Origin: Minisyncoccota bacterium | Lineage (GTDB): Bacteria; Patescibacteriota; Minisyncoccia; Minisyncoccales; GCA-002788555 | Assembly (NCBI GenBank): GCA_028697615.1 | Contig: JAQVET010000002.1 | Location: 1 to 27,341, forward strand | Length of the DNA: 27,341 nucleotides | Direction: 5' to 3' | The notes under the pieces: model-generated | The model's input: only the letters and a program-made list of their open reading frames with translations | Databases searched by the model: none | What the model was told of the DNA's origin: nothing | Shown: one piece after another, positions 23,586 through 27,341 of the stretch | Layout of the letters: each line of letters begins with the position of its first letter | How positions within the stretch are numbered: position 1 is the first letter of the stretch | Translations under genes and position numbers: made by a program

Positions 23586-24530
23586 ATGAAAAAAAGATTG
23601 GAAAATTATCTCTTAAAAAATTTTAAAAATTACTGGCCAGATGCTGACAAAGTGAAAAACATTAAAATCGAAGAATTTCAGTCTTTAGATCAACATTCTT
23701 TTAACTATCGAATCGAAATTACTCTTTTAAAAGATGAAAAAATTATTAAGGAAGTATTGAGAGCTAGTCAAAAAGTAAAATTCAAGATTGCTTCTTTTCT
23801 TTTAAAAACAAAAGATTCTCTTCCTTCTTTTATACTTTACCCGCTTGATTTTTTAAAAGATGAAAAAATTTTCTTATATAGGGAGATAGAAGGAAAACCG
23901 TTAAGATATTTTATTCTAAAAAAATATCCACCAAAAAAATTAAAGATATTAGTTCGAGAGGTCGGTATAGTTCTTAAGTTATTACACAATTTTTTCAAAA
24001 AATATAATTTCATCTCCTCACCATCATCTCCTTATATTGGAAGTTTTGAGATGCTTGAAAGGTATTATCCAAAATGGGCGGCGATGGCCTACGATTTTAA
24101 GAATGAATTTAAGAAAAAATATCAAAAATTATCAGGTAAAAAACAAATTATTCATGGAGATTTTACTCCAGCCAATATTATAATTCAGAAAGATAAAGAA
24201 TTAAAAATTATTGATTTTAGCAGTGTTAGGCGTGGTTTTTTTCTTGAGGACATTGCTTGTTTTTTTGCACAACTTGATGATCTTTATTTATGGAATTACA
24301 TTTCTTCTTCAAAAAAGAAAAATTTGCAAAGAGAACTTTTAATGGGTTATTTTGGGAAGATTCCATCAAAAAATATTTTAAAGAAAATAAATTTTTTAAA
24401 ATCATCTTATCTTTTAACTATTTTGCAGCTTGAATTTTATCCAGAAGTATTATTGCAAAATATGGGTAGTAAAGAAAAAAAAGTTATAGAAGGATTTTTA
24501 AGATTGATTTACGACTCACTTAACGTTTGA
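23586..24530 (+). CDS. APH-fold phosphotransferase between two GH57 genes
   Basis: A 314-residue small-molecule kinase-like protein. The catalytic loop IIHGDFTPANIII contains H190, D192 and N197, and the metal-binding Asp is D210 in IIDFSS, the pattern of aminoglycoside/choline/homoserine-kinase-type phosphotransferases. The N-lobe is diverged but shows FLLKTKDSLPSFILYPLDFL and FLYREIEGKPL (hinge). Antibiotic resistance is unlikely from context. Lying 40 nt after one GH57 and 17 nt before another, it may phosphorylate a sugar released from glucan (maltokinase-, glucokinase- or glucosamine-kinase-like); this is inference only. Its stop is TGA, supporting the standard code. Confidence 0.82.
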   Translation: MKKRLENYLLKNFKNYWPDADKVKNIKIEEFQSLDQHSFNYRIEITLLKDEKIIKEVLRASQKVKFKIASFLLKTKDSLPSFILYPLDFLKDEKIFLYREIEGKPLRYFILKKYPPKKLKILVREVGIVLKLLHNFFKKYNFISSPSSPYIGSFEMLERYYPKWAAMAYDFKNEFKKKYQKLSGKKQIIHGDFTPANIIIQKDKELKIIDFSSVRRGFFLEDIACFFAQLDDLYLWNYISSSKKKNLQRELLMGYFGKIPSKNILKKINFLKSSYLLTILQLEFYPEVLLQNMGSKEKKVIEGFLRLIYDSLNV

Positions 24531-24547
24531 TTTATTAATTTGAGTAT

Positions 24548-26623
24548 ATGTATTTTCTTTTTGGCATTCATAATCATCAACCAGGTGGTAATTTTGATAA
24601 TATTAAAGAAAAGGCTTTTAAAAAGGCATATTTTCCATTTTTAAAAATTATTAAGACGCATCCAAAAATTAAATTTTCTCTGCATATTTCAGGCCCTCTT
24701 TATGATTGGATAAAAAAAAGACATCCTCAGTATCTGTTTGAGTTGAAAAAAATGGTAAAAAGTGGACAGGTTGAAATTTGGGGAGGTCCTTATGGAGAAG
24801 CAATTTTACCGATGATTCCACAAAAAGATGCAAAGGAACAAATTTGTTTTTTTTCTAAAATTTTAGAAAAAGACTTTAATTGCAAAATAAATGGATTTTG
24901 GATACCGGAAAGAGTTTGGGAACCATCTTTATTTAAAATTTTTAGCGGAGATCACATTCAAATTACCGCCTTAGATGAAATTCATTTCGAACTTGCAGGA
25001 ATTTTACCCAAAAAAATAGATGGTTATTTTTTAGAAGACCCTTTTTTAATAAATGATAAAAGTAATAAAAGTAAAATAAAATCTTGTTCTTTAAAAATCT
25101 TTCCTATTTCTAAAAAATTAAGATATACTATTCCTTTTTCTTATCCTCAAGAAGTTGTAAATTGGATATTGAGGCAAAAAAATTACGGTAAAATATCAGT
25201 GACTTATTTTGATGATGGTGAAAAATTTGGTCTTTGGCCAACTACGTACAATTGGGTTTATCAACGAAAATGGCTTGATAAATTTTTAAGTTTAATTGAA
25301 AAAAACTCAAAAATTCAAACTATTCATTTTAAAGATTTTGTTCAATGTTTTCCACAAAATGGTAATGTGAATATTCCTTCTGCTTCTTATCCTGAAATGA
25401 TGGAATGGACCCTACCACTTGAAATAAGGAAGAAAATAGAAAGAAATCAGATAAAGAAAGAAAAAAGAAAAAAATATTTTTTGACGCAAGCAAGATTTGA
25501 AAATTTTTTTCAAAAATATCCAGAGTCAAATCATTTGAGAAGTAAAATGTACTATGTCTCTCAGAAAATATCTACTGCAAGTGTTTTTTTGAATAATAAT
25601 TTTAATAAAATTAAAAAACATCTTTTTGAAGCACAAACCAATGATTCATATTGGCATGGTGGTTTTGGGGGACTTTATCATCCTCATTTGCGTTTTTATG
25701 CTTATCGAAATTTAATCTTAGCTGAAAAACAATTGGATCAATCAGAAAAAATTAAAATTTTTGATTTTAATAAAGATGATAAAAAAGAGATTATTGTGGA
25801 AACAAAAAATATAAATTTATATATAAATCCTGAAAACGGTGGAAGTATTTCTGAAATAGATTTAAAAAATCAGGGTTATAATATTTTAAATGTTTTAACG
25901 CGGAGGGAAGAAAGTTATCATCAGCTTAAAAAACAAAAGCAAAAAGAAGCAGTGTTAAAAAAAGAGCCGAAGACAATTCATAAGATAGAAAAAAGTTTAA
26001 AAGGTTTCGAGGATCTTATTATTTATGATAAATATCAAAAATTATCTTTTATTGATCATTTTTTAGTGTCTGAGCAAAATATTTTGGATAATTTTTATAA
26101 TTCAGATTTGAAAGAAAAATTTAATTGTATCGGAAAAAACTATCAATATAAAGTTAAAAAATTAGAAGATCAATTCGATATTTTAATGCAAAGAAAAATA
26201 AAAAATGTTTTAGATTTTAAAAAGAAGATTAGCATATCTAAAAATAAGAGAAAACTTGATTTTTCATTTAAATTTGAAAATAAAAGCAAGAAGAATTTAA
26301 AATTTTTATTTGGAACCGAATGGAATTTATTTTTACCAAATGGCCAAAATATCAAAATATTTATTAACAGAGCGAGAAGGTCTCCTTTGACAATTTTTCA
26401 AAAAAATACCTCTTATATTGCACTTTTTGATAAGTTTTTTAAAATAAAAATTTCTTTTAATTTTGAAGAAGATATTTCGTTGTGTCATTTTCCAATTTTT
26501 ACAGTTTCTCAAAGAGAAAATAAATTTGAAAAAATTTATCAAGGGAGTTCGTTTTTATTTTTATTTCCTATTGAAATTCAACCTAAAGAGATTTTAGATA
26601 AACACTTTTCTTTAAAATTTTAA
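24548..26623 (+). CDS. GH57 4-alpha-glucanotransferase/alpha-amylase with C-terminal beta-sandwich
   Basis: A 691-residue GH57 enzyme like the 4-alpha-glucanotransferase of Thermococcus (about 660 residues). Motif 1 is IHNHQP (8-12), motif 2 GGPYGE (79-84), motif 3 FWIPERVWEP with nucleophile E121, motif 4 YFDDGEKFG with acid D222 or D223, and motif 5 includes PTTYNWVY. Residues about 270-380 match the linker-helical DUF1925-type region and about 400-691 the DUF1926-type beta-sandwich. It would transfer malto-oligosaccharide pieces between chains or hydrolyse them. The very lysine-rich C-terminal half is typical of this genome. Together with the GT3 and GT5 synthases it gives a synthesis and remodelling set for storage glucan. 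Confidence 0.92.
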   Translation: MYFLFGIHNHQPGGNFDNIKEKAFKKAYFPFLKIIKTHPKIKFSLHISGPLYDWIKKRHPQYLFELKKMVKSGQVEIWGGPYGEAILPMIPQKDAKEQICFFSKILEKDFNCKINGFWIPERVWEPSLFKIFSGDHIQITALDEIHFELAGILPKKIDGYFLEDPFLINDKSNKSKIKSCSLKIFPISKKLRYTIPFSYPQEVVNWILRQKNYGKISVTYFDDGEKFGLWPTTYNWVYQRKWLDKFLSLIEKNSKIQTIHFKDFVQCFPQNGNVNIPSASYPEMMEWTLPLEIRKKIERNQIKKEKRKKYFLTQARFENFFQKYPESNHLRSKMYYVSQKISTASVFLNNNFNKIKKHLFEAQTNDSYWHGGFGGLYHPHLRFYAYRNLILAEKQLDQSEKIKIFDFNKDDKKEIIVETKNINLYINPENGGSISEIDLKNQGYNILNVLTRREESYHQLKKQKQKEAVLKKEPKTIHKIEKSLKGFEDLIIYDKYQKLSFIDHFLVSEQNILDNFYNSDLKEKFNCIGKNYQYKVKKLEDQFDILMQRKIKNVLDFKKKISISKNKRKLDFSFKFENKSKKNLKFLFGTEWNLFLPNGQNIKIFINRARRSPLTIFQKNTSYIALFDKFFKIKISFNFEEDISLCHFPIFTVSQRENKFEKIYQGSSFLFLFPIEIQPKEILDKHFSLKF

Positions 26624-26656
26624 AATTTAGATTTTACGTTTTTTATTATTAACTTT

Positions 26657-27341
26657 GTGAATAGAATAAAATCTCCATTAAATGAAGAAGAAAAAATTTG
26701 GCAACAAGAACATCGATTTGTAATTGGACTTGATGAGGCAGGAAGGGGTGCTATTGCTGGACCTGTTTTTTCTGCAGCAGTGATGTTAAAATCTCAGGAT
26801 TTCAAAATTTTTTCCCAGATATTTAAAATTATGGAAATTAATAATAGGTCATTACGAGGTTTTAAAATTAAAGATTCTAAAAAATTAACACCTCAAAAGC
26901 GAGAAAAAATTTTTAAGATCATAATTTCCCATCCATATATAGAATATAGTATATCGAGTATTTCTGAAAAAGTAATAGATAATATAAATATCAAAAATGC
27001 AGCAGAACTCGCAATGTTAAGATGTATTTTAAAATTAGATATAAAATCTCCATTTTTAATTATTGATGGAAATCATATAAATTCCAAAAAATTAAAAAAA
27101 ATGCCCCATAAATTAATTGTGAAAGCCGATGAAAATATTTTTTCTTGTGCTTTGGCTTCTATAGTTGCAAAAGTTTCGAGAGACAAAGTAATGGAAAAGT
27201 TAGCAAAAAAAAATCCAAAATACTTTTTTGAAAAAAATAAAGGATATCCTACAAAACAGCATTTACGTCTTCTTGAAAAATATGGTCCCTGTAGTGTTCA
27301 TAGAAAGAGTTTTTTGCCAATCAAGAATCAATGCATCTTTG
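26657..27341 (+). CDS. rnhB: Ribonuclease HII (3' end cut by window)
   Basis: Cleaves RNA in RNA-DNA hybrids and removes single ribonucleotides from DNA. The frame runs to the window edge with no stop; at least 228 residues are present, so little is missing. Catalytic residues are visible: LDEAGRG (D26, E27), IIDGNH (D137) and KVSRD (D176), with the typical C-terminal YPTKQHLRLLEKYGPCSVHRKSF. The start is GTG 26657, since no ATG lies between this codon and the in-frame stop of the GH57 gene at 26621; it is less certain than the other starts. The final Cys-containing residues may be the start of a short extension. Confidence 0.92.
   Translation, partial: MNRIKSPLNEEEKIWQQEHRFVIGLDEAGRGAIAGPVFSAAVMLKSQDFKIFSQIFKIMEINNRSLRGFKIKDSKKLTPQKREKIFKIIISHPYIEYSISSISEKVIDNINIKNAAELAMLRCILKLDIKSPFLIIDGNHINSKKLKKMPHKLIVKADENIFSCALASIVAKVSRDKVMEKLAKKNPKYFFEKNKGYPTKQHLRLLEKYGPCSVHRKSFLPIKNQCIF

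Noticed and set aside
23586..24530. Antibiotic (aminoglycoside) resistance gene
   Set aside because: The APH fold is shared by many sugar and metabolite kinases, and the neighbours are glucan enzymes; there is no mobile element.

Overview
The window comes from a very AT-rich, compact bacterial genome using the standard code (TGA ends trmD, the large surface protein and the phosphotransferase gene). Small genes rich in Lys, Ile and Asn, a divergent 16S rRNA that breaks several 'universal' primer sites, a stand-alone 5'-3' exonuclease, ComM, and a large M23/lamin-tail surface protein together suggest a member of the Candidate Phyla Radiation (Patescibacteria). The class within it cannot be fixed from sequence reading alone.

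Layout. 1-1230: tail of a membrane protein (possibly Wzz-like), a khpA-type KH gene with its own consensus promoter and a structured leader, a terminator, then a GC-rich array of 45-bp tandem repeats. 1231-3865: trmD, a complete 16S rRNA gene with a strong promoter and a 33-nt processing stem, and tRNA-Ile(GAT) behind its own promoter; no 23S or 5S follows. 4026-9542: rpsU, ybeY, a PfkB sugar kinase, a DksA/TraR zinc-finger gene, comM, map and an exonuclease gene. 9546-11433: a cobalamin riboswitch controlling a DUF4430 (transcobalamin-C-like) protein and a DUF6580-like membrane protein, followed by a family-4 uracil-DNA glycosylase. 11595-14348: rpsF-ssb-rpsR facing rpe and nnrD, with a shared terminator. 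14486-26623: an alpha-glucan block of two unrelated glycogen synthases (GT3 and GT5), a small anchored protein, a 1207-residue multidomain surface protein, and two GH57 enzymes flanking an APH-fold kinase. 26657-end: rnhB, cut by the window edge.

Main observations. (1) The 16S rRNA keeps helix 45 but the following tail has no CCTCC anti-Shine-Dalgarno. None of the inspected gene starts carries a clear SD at normal spacing, apart from one ambiguous GTG, and one strong promoter gives a leader of only about 10 nt. This cell probably initiates translation without SD pairing. (2) The riboswitch-controlled DUF4430/DUF6580 pair is a good candidate for a minimal cobalamin capture and uptake system. 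(3) The glucan block would allow synthesis by two glycosyltransferases and remodelling by two GH57 enzymes; no glgC or glgB is visible here.

Five promoters share exact TTGACA and 17-bp spacing, so the housekeeping sigma factor signal is easy to read in this genome.
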